A stretch of 64,000 bases of DNA from the NCBI RefSeq assembly GCF_001698815.1, contig NZ_LGSI01000016.1, positions 230 to 64,229 of the forward strand, in the 5' to 3' direction. Source of the stretch: Pseudomonas syringae. GTDB lineage: Bacteria; Pseudomonadota; Gammaproteobacteria; Pseudomonadales; Pseudomonadaceae. Positions within the stretch are counted from its first letter, which is position 1. Each line of letters begins with the position of its first letter. Below the pieces are notes generated by a model, which worked only from the letters and a program-made list of their open reading frames with translations, was not told the origin of the DNA and did not search any database. This document shows positions 56,553 to 64,000 of this stretch, piece by piece. A program made the translations under genes and the position numbers.

Positions 56553-59357
56553 TCAGCTCTGTGGCTCTTCGTCGTCCGGCGCAGCGTCGGCTTGCAGGTC
56601 GCCAGTATCGCCTTCTTCTGCGACATCCAGCGTTTCGCCTTCAATAGCGTCGCCTTCCAGCTCTTCACCGTCCAGCTCAACGCCTTCGAGTTCTTCGCCT
56701 TCGACTTCCGATGGCTCTTGCACGCGCTCCAGACCGACCAGTTTTTCGTCGCTGGCCAGCTTGATCAGCGTGACACCCTGGGTATTACGGCCCAGGCTGG
56801 AAACTTCGTCGACACGGGTACGAACCAGTGTGCCCTGATCGGAAATCAGCATGATTTCCTCGCCGTCGAGCACCTGAACCGCGCCGACCAGTCGGCCGTT
56901 ACGTTCGTTGCTGACCATGGCGATAACGCCCTGACCGCCACGCTTGTATTCAGGGAACTCGGAGATCGCTGTGCGCTTGCCGAAACCACGTTCCGAAGCC
57001 GTGAGGATCTCGCTGCCTTCTTCCGGGATCAGCATCGAAATCAGCTTCTGCCCTGCTGGCAGGCGCATGCCGCGCACACCGCGAGCGGTACGGCCCATGG
57101 CGCGAACGTCGGATTCCTTGAAGCGCGTCACCTTGCCGCCGTCGGAGAACAGCATGATTTCCTGCTCGCCATCGGTAATGGCAGCGGAAATCAGGATGTC
57201 GCCTTCGTCCAGCTCCAGCGCGATGAGGCCGACGCTACGTTGACGGCTGAAAGCCACCAGCGGAGTTTTCTTGACGGTACCGTTGGCGGTGGACATGAAG
57301 ATGAACGGCGCCTTCTTCTTGTCTGCAGCCTTGATACGCGCCTTACGCTCTTCTTCGGTCTCGGAACTGTGCTCGTCGTCGATTTCGCCTTCGATGACTT
57401 CGCCTTCTTCCTCGTCAGCCCGCTTGCGCATGGCTTCCAGATCTACCGGCAGCATGGTGGTGATGTACTCACCTTCACTGAGCGGCAGCAGGTTGACCAG
57501 CGGACGTCCGCGCGCAGCACGGGATGCTTCAGGGATTTCGTAAGTCTTGAGCCAGTACACCTTACCTTTGCTGGAGAACATCAGCAGCGTGGTGTGACTG
57601 TTGGCAACCAGCAGGTGAGCGATGTAATCCTCATCCTTGACGCCGGTAGCCGACTTGCCTTTACCGCCGCGACGCTGCGCCTGATAGACCGCCAATGGCT
57701 GGGTCTTGGCATAGCCGCCGTGGGAAATGGTGACGACGCGCTCTTCTTCGGTGATCAAGTCACCCAGCGTCAGATCCAGACGCGCATCGAGAATCTCGGT
57801 GCGGCGCACATCGCCGTATTCGGCGCGGATCAGCTCCAGCTCTTCGCGAATGACTTCCATCAGACGCGTGGCGCTGTTGAGGATGCGCAGCAGCTCGCCG
57901 ATCTGGGCCAGGATTTCCTGGTACTCAGTCAGCAGTTTTTCGTGTTCCAGACCGGTCAGGCGGTGCAGACGCAGTTCAAGAATCGCCTGAGCCTGTTCCG
58001 GCGACAGGAAATACTTGCCGTCACGCAGGCCGTATTGCGGATCAAGGTTGTCCGGGCGGCAGGAATCAGCACCGGCGCGCTCGACCATTTCCACTACGGC
58101 GCTGGATTCCCAGGCGGTGGAAATCAGCCCGACCTTGGCTTCAGCCGGCGTCGGCGAGGCCTTGATCAGGGCGATAACCGGGTCGATATTCGACAGGGCA
58201 ACGGCCTGACCTTCGAGCAAATGTCCACGTTCACGGGCTTTGCGCAGTTCGAAAACGGTACGACGGGTAACCACTTCGCGGCGGTGACGAACGAAGGCTT
58301 CGAGCAAATCCTTGAGGTTCAGGATTCGCGGGCGACCGTCGATCAGCGCAACAATGTTGATGCCGAACACCGCTTGCAGCTGAGTCTGGGCGTAGAGGTT
58401 ATTGAGGATCACCTCAGGCACTTCGCCACGACGCAGCTCGATCACGACGCGCATACCGTCCTTGTCGGACTCGTCACGCAGCTCGGTGATACCTTCGAGT
58501 TTCTTCTCTTTAACCAGCTCGGCGATCTTCTCGATCAGGCGGGCTTTGTTCAGCTGGTACGGCAGTTCGGTGATGACGATCTGCTGGCGGCCACCGACCT
58601 TGTCGATGTCTTCCACCATCGAGCGGGCGCGCATATAAATGCGGCCACGACCGGTGCGGTAGGCTTCGACGATGCCAGCGCGACCGTTGATGATCGCGGC
58701 TGTCGGGAAGTCGGGGCCGGGGATGTACTGCATCAACTCGTCAATCGACAACTCGGGGTTGTCGATGAGCGCCAGGCAACCGTCGATGACTTCACCGAGG
58801 TTGTGCGGCGGAATGTTGGTCGCCATGCCCACGGCAATACCGCTGGAACCGTTGACCAGCAGGTTGGGAATACGCGTCGGCATGACCGCGGGGATCATTT
58901 CCGTGCCGTCGTAGTTCGGCACCCAGTCCACGGTCTCTTTGTGCAGGTCAGCCAGCAGCTCGTGCGCCAGCTTGGTCATGCGCACTTCGGTGTATCGCAT
59001 GGCAGCGGCGTTGTCGCCATCCACCGAACCGAAGTTGCCCTGGCCGTCTACCAGCAGGTAGCGCAGCGAGAACGGCTGCGCCATCCGAACGATGGTGTCA
59101 TAGACAGCGGTGTCGCCGTGCGGGTGGTACTTACCGATAACGTCACCGACCACACGGGCGGATTTCTTGTACGGCTTGTTCCAGTCGTTACCCAGCTCGC
59201 TCATCGCGAACAGCACACGCCGGTGCACGGGCTTCAAGCCATCGCGCGCATCCGGCAGTGCCCGACCGACGATCACGCTCATCGCGTAGTCGAGGTAGGA
59301 CTGTTTCAGCTCGTCTTCGATATTGACCGGGAGGATTTCTTTGGCCAGTTCGCCCAT
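56553..59357 (-). CDS. gyrA: DNA gyrase subunit A
   Basis: A 934-residue type-II topoisomerase subunit. It has the winged-helix and tower domains with catalytic Tyr122 in [10 protein letters not shown], and a C-terminal six-bladed beta-pinwheel with the GyrA box QRRGGKGK. Quinolone-region residues are Thr83 and Asp87 in [10 protein letters not shown], the normal state in Pseudomonas. Relative to E. coli there is an acidic charged insertion in the C-terminal domain ([16 protein letters not shown]...) and a long acidic tail with near repeats [20 protein letters not shown] 59357 gives the standard [17 protein letters not shown] start. Confidence 0.98.
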   Translation of the reverse strand: MGELAKEILPVNIEDELKQSYLDYAMSVIVGRALPDARDGLKPVHRRVLFAMSELGNDWNKPYKKSARVVGDVIGKYHPHGDTAVYDTIVRMAQPFSLRYLLVDGQGNFGSVDGDNAAAMRYTEVRMTKLAHELLADLHKETVDWVPNYDGTEMIPAVMPTRIPNLLVNGSSGIAVGMATNIPPHNLGEVIDGCLALIDNPELSIDELMQYIPGPDFPTAAIINGRAGIVEAYRTGRGRIYMRARSMVEDIDKVGGRQQIVITELPYQLNKARLIEKIAELVKEKKLEGITELRDESDKDGMRVVIELRRGEVPEVILNNLYAQTQLQAVFGINIVALIDGRPRILNLKDLLEAFVRHRREVVTRRTVFELRKARERGHLLEGQAVALSNIDPVIALIKASPTPAEAKVGLISTAWESSAVVEMVERAGADSCRPDNLDPQYGLRDGKYFLSPEQAQAILELRLHRLTGLEHEKLLTEYQEILAQIGELLRILNSATRLMEVIREELELIRAEYGDVRRTEILDARLDLTLGDLITEEERVVTISHGGYAKTQPLAVYQAQRRGGKGKSATGVKDEDYIAHLLVANSHTTLLMFSSKGKVYWLKTYEIPEASRAARGRPLVNLLPLSEGEYITTMLPVDLEAMRKRADEEEGEVIEGEIDDEHSSETEEERKARIKAADKKKAPFIFMSTANGTVKKTPLVAFSRQRSVGLIALELDEGDILISAAITDGEQEIMLFSDGGKVTRFKESDVRAMGRTARGVRGMRLPAGQKLISMLIPEEGSEILTASERGFGKRTAISEFPEYKRGGQGVIAMVSNERNGRLVGAVQVLDGEEIMLISDQGTLVRTRVDEVSSLGRNTQGVTLIKLASDEKLVGLERVQEPSEVEGEELEGVELDGEELEGDAIEGETLDVAEEGDTGDLQADAAPDDEEPQS

Positions 59358-59662
59358 GAGAAGCCTGATTCCTTTTTCTGGTGAAACTTCGTCACATCCA
59401 TGCGGGACGAACGAAGCTCGCCGCTGCTGGCATTTGCCTGGCAACGACTTACGACAAATCAACGAGTTAAGCTCTGGATCTGCGCAGTAAGGACGGCTAC
59501 GAATAGCGCCCTTGGAAACCGCCGGATGTTACCACAAACGCCGCTACGCACCTATCCTTTGAAAGCCCTGAAAATGAGCCACGGCTCTGTAAGACGCCTG
59601 AGAAACGCTTACAGGACCGCATAGCACCCTCCTGACAAACGACTGATGGCGCAACAAAGCAC
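59358..59662. other. Noncoding gap between mtnA and gyrA
   Basis: No gene or strong hairpin is visible. It holds the leftward gyrA promoter and leader, but I cannot place boxes with confidence. Confidence 0.5.
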
Positions 59663-60739
59663 TCAATGCAGGCGTTTACGACACATCAATTGAGTCATTT
59701 TCGCGGCATCCGGACGCTCGACGATGCCCTTCTCAGTAACGATCGCGTCAATCAGGTCAGCCGGGGTCACATCAAAAACGGGATTGAACGCATCGACGTC
59801 CGCGCCAACTCGCTGCCCGCCTATTTCCAGCAGTTCGCGACCCTCGCGCTCTTCGATGACGATGTCTTCGCCGCTGGCGGTGTCCATATCGATGGTCGAA
59901 CTCGGTGCCACGACCATGAAGCGCACGCCATGATGCATGGCGGCCACGGCCAGTTGATAGGTGCCGATCTTGTTCGCCACATCGCCATTGGCGGTAATCC
60001 GGTCCGCGCCGACAATCACCCAGGTGATGCCTTTGGTGCGCATCAGGTGCGCTGCGGCGGAATCGGCGTTGAGCGTCACGGGAATGCCTTCGTTGGCCAG
60101 CTCCCAGGCAGTGAGTCGCGAACCTTGCAGCCATGGCCGGGTTTCATCGGCGTAGACACGTTCGATCATGCCTTCCAGGTACGCCGCGCGAATCACACCC
60201 AGGGCCGTACCGAAACCACCCGTGGCCAGTGCGCCGGTATTGCAGTGAGTCAGGACGGTCTGCAGATTGCCTTGATGCTTGCGAATCAGATCGGCGCCCA
60301 GTTGCGCCATGGTCAGGTTGGCTTCCCGGTCGCTCAGGTGAATCGCCACCGCCTCGGCTTCCAGCGCTCGCAGCGCATCATCGCTGTCTTTGACGCGCTG
60401 CAGACGATCACGCATGCGGTTCAGCGCCCAGAACAGATTGACTGCCGTAGGCCGCGAATCCGCCAGCACCTGAAAATCTTCCTCCAGCGCAGCCACCCAA
60501 TCGCCGCCCGCCGCAATCCGCGCACGCGCGCCCAACACGACACCATAGGCGGCGCTGATACCGATTGCCGGCGCGCCGCGTACCACCATCGAGCGAATCG
60601 CCTCGGCGACGCCCGCGGCACTGGTATAGGCCAGCCAGATTTCCTGGAACGGCAGAACCCGCTGATCCAGCAGATGAAGAGCGTCATCCCGCCAATCGAT
60701 GGCTTTCACCTTCTCCGCAGCCATAAGTCGATCGCGCAT
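59663..60739 (-). CDS. mtnA: 5-methylthioribose-1-phosphate isomerase
   Basis: A 358-residue sugar-phosphate isomerase of the methionine salvage pathway, which converts methylthioribose-1-phosphate to the ribulose form. Hallmarks are [28 protein letters not shown] (catalytic Cys), ADSAAAHLM, and [18 protein letters not shown] (catalytic Asp). The start [18 protein letters not shown] at 60739 matches the P. aeruginosa protein, with GGGGTG upstream; an ATG at 60763 would add eight residues. It is divergent from mtaD, whose product feeds the same pathway. Confidence 0.96.
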   Translation of the reverse strand: MRDRLMAAEKVKAIDWRDDALHLLDQRVLPFQEIWLAYTSAAGVAEAIRSMVVRGAPAIGISAAYGVVLGARARIAAGGDWVAALEEDFQVLADSRPTAVNLFWALNRMRDRLQRVKDSDDALRALEAEAVAIHLSDREANLTMAQLGADLIRKHQGNLQTVLTHCNTGALATGGFGTALGVIRAAYLEGMIERVYADETRPWLQGSRLTAWELANEGIPVTLNADSAAAHLMRTKGITWVIVGADRITANGDVANKIGTYQLAVAAMHHGVRFMVVAPSSTIDMDTASGEDIVIEEREGRELLEIGGQRVGADVDAFNPVFDVTPADLIDAIVTEKGIVERPDAAKMTQLMCRKRLH

Positions 60740-60785
60740 TGCACACCCCATACTAAAAACCAATGCCGGATACCAAAAGCCGCCG

Positions 60786-60791
60786 ATTATA
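60786..60791 (-). promoter_or_regulatory. Possible -10 box of mtnA
   Basis: TATAAT on the minus strand, 47 bases before the mtnA ATG. No good -35 is seen at 17 bases, so this is tentative. On the plus strand, TATACT at 60818-60823 is a possible -10 for mtaD. Confidence 0.35.
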
Positions 60792-60858
60792 GCGAGCCGC
60801 CCGCGAAGACGCTCGGGTATACTTCGCCGTCCCTGTAATAAGCTCTGGAAACCCAGTC

Positions 60859-62199
60859 ATGCCCAACCCTTCAGCCCCCCTCGATCTCCTGCTCCTGCCC
60901 ACCTGGCTGGTGCCGGTCGAACCTGCTGGCGTGGTTCTCAAGGAGCACGGCCTGGGTATTCGCGATGGCTGTATCGTTTATATCGGTCCACGCGCCGAGG
61001 CGGTCAAGCAAGCGACGCTGAAAACCCTGGAATTGCCGGGCATGCTGCTCAGCCCCGGCCTGATCAACGCCCACGGCCACGCGGCGATGACGCTGTTTCG
61101 TGGCCTGGCCGACGATTTGCCGCTGATGACCTGGCTGGAAGAACACATCTGGCCCGCCGAAGGCAAATGGGTTAACGAAGACTTTGTTCGCGACGGCACG
61201 GATCTGGCGATTGCCGAACAGATAAAGGGCGGCATCACCTGTTTCTCGGACATGTACTTCTTCCCGAAAGTTGCCGCCGATCGCGTGCATGTCAGCGGCA
61301 TGCGCGCGCAAATTACCGTGCCGGTGCTGGATTTCCCGATTCCCGGCGCCCGCACCACCGACGAAGCGCTGCATACGGGCGTCGAGCTGTTCAACGACCT
61401 GATCCATCACCCGCGTATAACAGTCGCATTCGGTCCTCACGCGCCGTACACCGTCGGCGATGGCAACCTGGAGAAGATCCGGGTCATCGCCGATGAGCTC
61501 GACGCGATGATTCAGATGCACGTTCACGAAACGGCCTTTGAAGTCGGTCAAGCTGTAGAGCTGACCGGCGAGCGACCGCTGGCCCGCCTGAATCGCCTGG
61601 GCATGCTCGGGCCGCGTTTTCAGGCAGTGCACATGACCCAAATCAGCGATGAGGACCTGGCTTTGCTGGTAGAAAGCAACTCCAGCGTCATTCATTGCCC
61701 TGAGTCGAACCTGAAACTTGCCAGCGGCTTCTGCCCGGTCGAACGTCTGTGGCAGGCTGGCGTCAATGTAGCAGTGGGTACCGACGGCGCGGCCAGTAAC
61801 AACGACCTGGATTTGCTGGGCGAAACACGCACCGCAGCGCTGTTGGCGAAAGCGGTCGCTGGCTCTGCCACGGCGCTGGACGCCCATCGTGCCTTGCGCA
61901 TGGCCACGCTGAATGGCGCGCGGGCGCTGGGCATTGCGCAAGTCACCGGTTCGCTGGAGATCGGCAAGGCGGCAGATATCGTCGCCTTCGACCTGAGCGG
62001 CCTGGCCCAGCAACCGATTTACGATCCGGTATCGCAGCTTATATATGCCACCGGCCGCGACTGCGTGAGCCATGTCTGGGTGGCCGGCAAGCAGTTGCTG
62101 GCAAACCGCCGCTTGACGCGCATGGATGAACAGGCGCTGTGCGAAACCGCCAAAGCCTGGGGCCAGCGCATTTCAGGCCAAACCGGCAACACGGAATAA
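60859..62199 (+). CDS. mtaD: 5-methylthioadenosine / S-adenosylhomocysteine deaminase
   Basis: A 446-residue amidohydrolase of the TRZ/ATZ family. Zinc ligands are seen in [10 protein letters not shown] (two His), [10 protein letters not shown] (His), and [12 protein letters not shown] (Asp); HAPYTVGD is the substrate loop. P. aeruginosa PA3170, in the same gene context, deaminates methylthioadenosine to methylthioinosine, which a phosphorylase then splits to give the MtnA substrate. The divergent mtnA gene fits this route. The start codon at 60859 gives the usual N-terminus. Confidence 0.94.
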   Translation: MPNPSAPLDLLLLPTWLVPVEPAGVVLKEHGLGIRDGCIVYIGPRAEAVKQATLKTLELPGMLLSPGLINAHGHAAMTLFRGLADDLPLMTWLEEHIWPAEGKWVNEDFVRDGTDLAIAEQIKGGITCFSDMYFFPKVAADRVHVSGMRAQITVPVLDFPIPGARTTDEALHTGVELFNDLIHHPRITVAFGPHAPYTVGDGNLEKIRVIADELDAMIQMHVHETAFEVGQAVELTGERPLARLNRLGMLGPRFQAVHMTQISDEDLALLVESNSSVIHCPESNLKLASGFCPVERLWQAGVNVAVGTDGAASNNDLDLLGETRTAALLAKAVAGSATALDAHRALRMATLNGARALGIAQVTGSLEIGKAADIVAFDLSGLAQQPIYDPVSQLIYATGRDCVSHVWVAGKQLLANRRLTRMDEQALCETAKAWGQRISGQTGNTE

Positions 62200-62268
62200 A
62201 AGCTGAGCTGCGCTGGCACACATTTGCCAGCCTGGCGACACGATTTTTCAAGTTTAAGAGGACTTCCC

Positions 62269-62967
62269 ATGAGCAACGTCGACCACGCTGAAATCGCCAA
62301 ATTCGAAGCCCTGGCCCATCGCTGGTGGGATCGCAACAGTGAGTTCAAGCCGCTACACGATATCAATCCACTGCGCGTGAACTGGATCGACGAGCGCGTC
62401 AATCTGGCGGGCAAGAAGGTTCTCGACGTCGGCTGTGGCGGCGGCATTCTCAGTGAAGCCATGGCCCTTCGCGGCGCGACGGTTACCGGTATCGACATGG
62501 GCGAAGCGCCTCTGGCGGTGGCTCGACTGCACCAACTGGAGTCCGGGGTCAGCGTCGAATATCGGCAGATCACCGCCGAAGACCTGGCCGAGGAGCTGCC
62601 GGAGCAGTTCGACGTGGTGACCTGCCTGGAAATGCTGGAGCACGTGCCTGATCCATCTTCGGTGATCCGCGCCTGTTTCCGCATGGTCAAACCCGGCGGC
62701 CAGGTGTTCTTCTCGACCATCAACCGCAACCCCAAGGCGTATCTGTTCGCCATTGTCGGCGCTGAATACATCATGGGCCTACTGCCGCGCGGCACCCACG
62801 ACTTCAAGAAATTCATCCGTCCTTCCGAACTGGGTGCCTGGAGCCGTGCTGCCGGCCTGCAGGTCAAGGACATCATCGGCCTGACGTACAACCCGCTGAC
62901 CAAGCATTACAAGCTGGCGTCGGATGTCGACGTCAACTACATGATCCAGACCCTTCGGGAGGCGTAA
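62269..62967 (+). CDS. ubiG: Ubiquinone biosynthesis O-methyltransferase UbiG
   Basis: A 232-residue SAM-dependent methyltransferase carrying out both O-methylations of ubiquinone synthesis. It has the N-terminal [14 protein letters not shown], the SAM loop [13 protein letters not shown] (about 51-63), [10 protein letters not shown] and the family segment [19 protein letters not shown] 62269 follows AGAGG; the upstream frame start at 62224 adds 15 unsupported residues. The stop is three bases before mupP, so the two are probably co-transcribed with mtaD. Confidence 0.97.
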   Translation: MSNVDHAEIAKFEALAHRWWDRNSEFKPLHDINPLRVNWIDERVNLAGKKVLDVGCGGGILSEAMALRGATVTGIDMGEAPLAVARLHQLESGVSVEYRQITAEDLAEELPEQFDVVTCLEMLEHVPDPSSVIRACFRMVKPGGQVFFSTINRNPKAYLFAIVGAEYIMGLLPRGTHDFKKFIRPSELGAWSRAAGLQVKDIIGLTYNPLTKHYKLASDVDVNYMIQTLREA

Positions 62968-62970
62968 GCC

Positions 62971-63642
62971 ATGCGTTTGAGAGCGGTTCTATTCGACATG
63001 GACGGCACCCTGCTCGACACCGCTCCGGACTTCATCGCCATTTGTCAGGCGATGTTGGCGGAACGCGGCCTGCCGGCGGTAGATGACAAGCTGATTCGTG
63101 ACGAGGTTTCCGGCGGCGCCAGGGCGATGGTTGCCGCAACGTTCGCCCTTTCCCCCAACGCCGAAGAATTCGAGGCGCTGCGCCTGGAGTTCCTCGAGCG
63201 CTACCAGCGCGACTGCGCGGTCCACAGCAAACTGTTCGATGGCATGGCCGAGCTGTTGGCGGATATCGAGAAGGCCAATCTGATCTGGGGCGTAGTTACC
63301 AACAAGCCAGTACGTTTTGCTCAGCCGATCATGGAACGGCTCGGCCTGGCAGAACGCTCGGCGCTGCTGATCTGCCCGGACCACGTGACCCACAGCAAAC
63401 CGCACCCGGAGCCATTGATCCTGGCCTGCAAGATGCTCGACCTGGACCCGGCCAGTGTGCTGTTTGTCGGCGACGATCTGCGCGATATCGAGTCCGGCCG
63501 CGATGCCGGCACCAAGACCGCTGCCGTGCGCTACGGCTACATCCATCCTCACGACAATCCCGATCATTGGGGTGCGGATGTGGTGGTCGATCATCCGCTG
63601 GACCTGCGCAAAGTGCTGGATAACGCGCTGTGCGGGTGCTGA
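62971..63642 (+). CDS. mupP: HAD phosphatase, N-acetylmuramic acid 6-phosphate phosphatase
   Basis: A 223-residue HAD-family phosphatase. The catalytic motif is [10 protein letters not shown] (Asp9, Asp11), motif II VVTNK, motif III Lys in HSKPHPEP, and motif [12 protein letters not shown]. It is often annotated as phosphoglycolate phosphatase (Gph). In P. putida and P. aeruginosa the homologue next to ubiG is MupP, which acts in cell-wall recycling (MurNAc-6-P to MurNAc) and affects fosfomycin tolerance. Assignment to MupP rests on the conserved ubiG-mupP-yciK order. Confidence 0.92.
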   Translation: MRLRAVLFDMDGTLLDTAPDFIAICQAMLAERGLPAVDDKLIRDEVSGGARAMVAATFALSPNAEEFEALRLEFLERYQRDCAVHSKLFDGMAELLADIEKANLIWGVVTNKPVRFAQPIMERLGLAERSALLICPDHVTHSKPHPEPLILACKMLDLDPASVLFVGDDLRDIESGRDAGTKTAAVRYGYIHPHDNPDHWGADVVVDHPLDLRKVLDNALCGC

Positions 63643-63667
63643 GACCTGACTTGCAGGAATGAGCTTG

Positions 63668-63755
63668 GTGGGAGCGAGCTTGCTCGCGAAGACGCCGGGA
63701 CATTCGACACGTTTTGAAACTCTGGCGCGGCTTTCGCGAGCAAGCTCGCTCCCAC
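63668..63755. repeat. REP doublet in the mupP-yciK gap
   Basis: Left arm 63668-63690, GTGGGAGCGAGCTTGCTCGC then GAA; right arm 63733-63755, the exact inverse; spacer 42 bases. It matches the doublet inside pvdL (24812-24902) in both arms. It occupies most of the 160-base gap after mupP. Confidence 0.95.
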
Positions 63756-63802
63756 AAAAAGCTCGCTCACGCCTTTGCAGGATTATTTTCAAGAGGTAAC
63801 CC

Positions 63803-64000
63803 ATGTTCGATTACACCCCTCGTCCTGACCTGCTGACCGGTCGGATAATTCTGGTTACCGGTGCCGGTCGCGGCATTGGTGCTGCTGCTGCCAAAACCTA
63901 CGCAGCCCACGGCGCGACCGTGTTGCTGCTGGGCAAGACCGAAGCCAATCTGACTCAGGTCTATGACGAAATCGAAGCGGCTGGCCATCCTCAGCCGGTG
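63803..64000 (+). CDS. yciK: YciK-family short-chain dehydrogenase (start only)
   Basis: The first 66 codons of an SDR, cut by the window end. The sequence opens MFDYTPRPDLLTGRIILVTG and continues with GAGRGIGAAAAKTYAAHGATV, the NAD(P) loop TGxGxGIG. The start at 63803 follows AAGAGG. P. aeruginosa PA3173, downstream of ubiG-mupP, is the matching gene. Function of YciK is not well defined. Confidence 0.88.
   Translation, partial: MFDYTPRPDLLTGRIILVTGAGRGIGAAAAKTYAAHGATVLLLGKTEANLTQVYDEIEAAGHPQPV

Noticed and set aside
59102..59118. Thr at GyrA position 83 as a quinolone-resistance change
   Set aside because: Thr83 is the normal residue in Pseudomonas; Asp87 is also wild type.
56592..59384. 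A 930-codon open frame on the plus strand
   Set aside because: It mirrors gyrA on the opposite strand and shows no family features.

Overview
The window is a chromosomal segment of a fluorescent Pseudomonas, most likely from the P. fluorescens / P. syringae side of the genus. The evidence is a pyoverdine locus (pvdH, pvdL, pvdS, an mbtH-like gene, a thioesterase and a PvdY-like acetyltransferase), a wbpM/wbpL-type O-antigen locus beside ihfB-rpsA, a TyrA-AroA fusion, the gyrA-mtnA-mtaD-ubiG-mupP-yciK neighbourhood, and several classes of Pseudomonas REP palindromes. I see no rRNA or tRNA gene, insertion sequence, prophage or CRISPR array.

Layout. (1) 0.4-8.3 kb: a FadR-type regulator, a five-gene dipeptide/glutathione-type ABC importer and a signal-less gamma-glutamyltransferase, tightly packed and probably one operon. 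(2) 8.4-13.0 kb: an HAAAP amino-acid permease, pvdH, and a DASS anion transporter. (3) 13.1-18.8 kb: a two-component system divergent from a periplasmic thiol-redox operon (DsbD, membrane TlpA-like thioredoxin, DsbG). PmrA/QseB-like 6-5-6 direct repeats lie in front of both. (4) 18.8-34.4 kb: pyoverdine genes. The mbtH-like gene, thioesterase and pvdL form one operon, divergent from pvdS, whose sigma70 promoter overlaps a Fur box. Matches to the PvdS iron-starvation box (TAAAT-N16-CGT) precede pvdH and pvdY; a one-mismatch version precedes the mbtH operon. (5) 34.6-37.2 kb: a TetR regulator, a FabF-like ketosynthase and a short-chain dehydrogenase, with related palindromes in front of the regulator and the dehydrogenase. 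(6) 37.4-47.7 kb: comEA-like gene, wbpM, wbpL, a sugar-nucleotide reductase, a glycosyltransferase, wzy- and wzx-like membrane proteins, and a beta-CASP metallo-RNase. The glycosyltransferase-wzy-wzx part is AT-rich compared with its surroundings. (7) 47.5-59.4 kb: lapA-domain gene, ihfB, rpsA, cmk, tyrA-aroA, hisC, pheA, serC and gyrA, all on the minus strand; this is the conserved serC-aroA mixed-function supraoperon plus gyrA. (8) 59.7-64.0 kb: mtnA divergent from mtaD, then ubiG, mupP and the start of a yciK-like dehydrogenase.

The most unusual observation is a complete REP doublet (24812-24902) inside the coding sequence of pvdL, read in frame, between core motifs A2 and A3 of the second adenylation domain. 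A close copy of the same doublet sits in the mupP-yciK intergenic gap (63668-63755). The pvdL copy has one extra base in one arm, and that base is needed for the reading frame to continue. Other points worth a second look are the PvdS, DsbR-like and TetR-like operator sets, a cluster of GAACCAAT repeats before the FadR regulator, a permease stop codon supplied by a REP element, and the beta-CASP RNase placed directly ahead of wzx.
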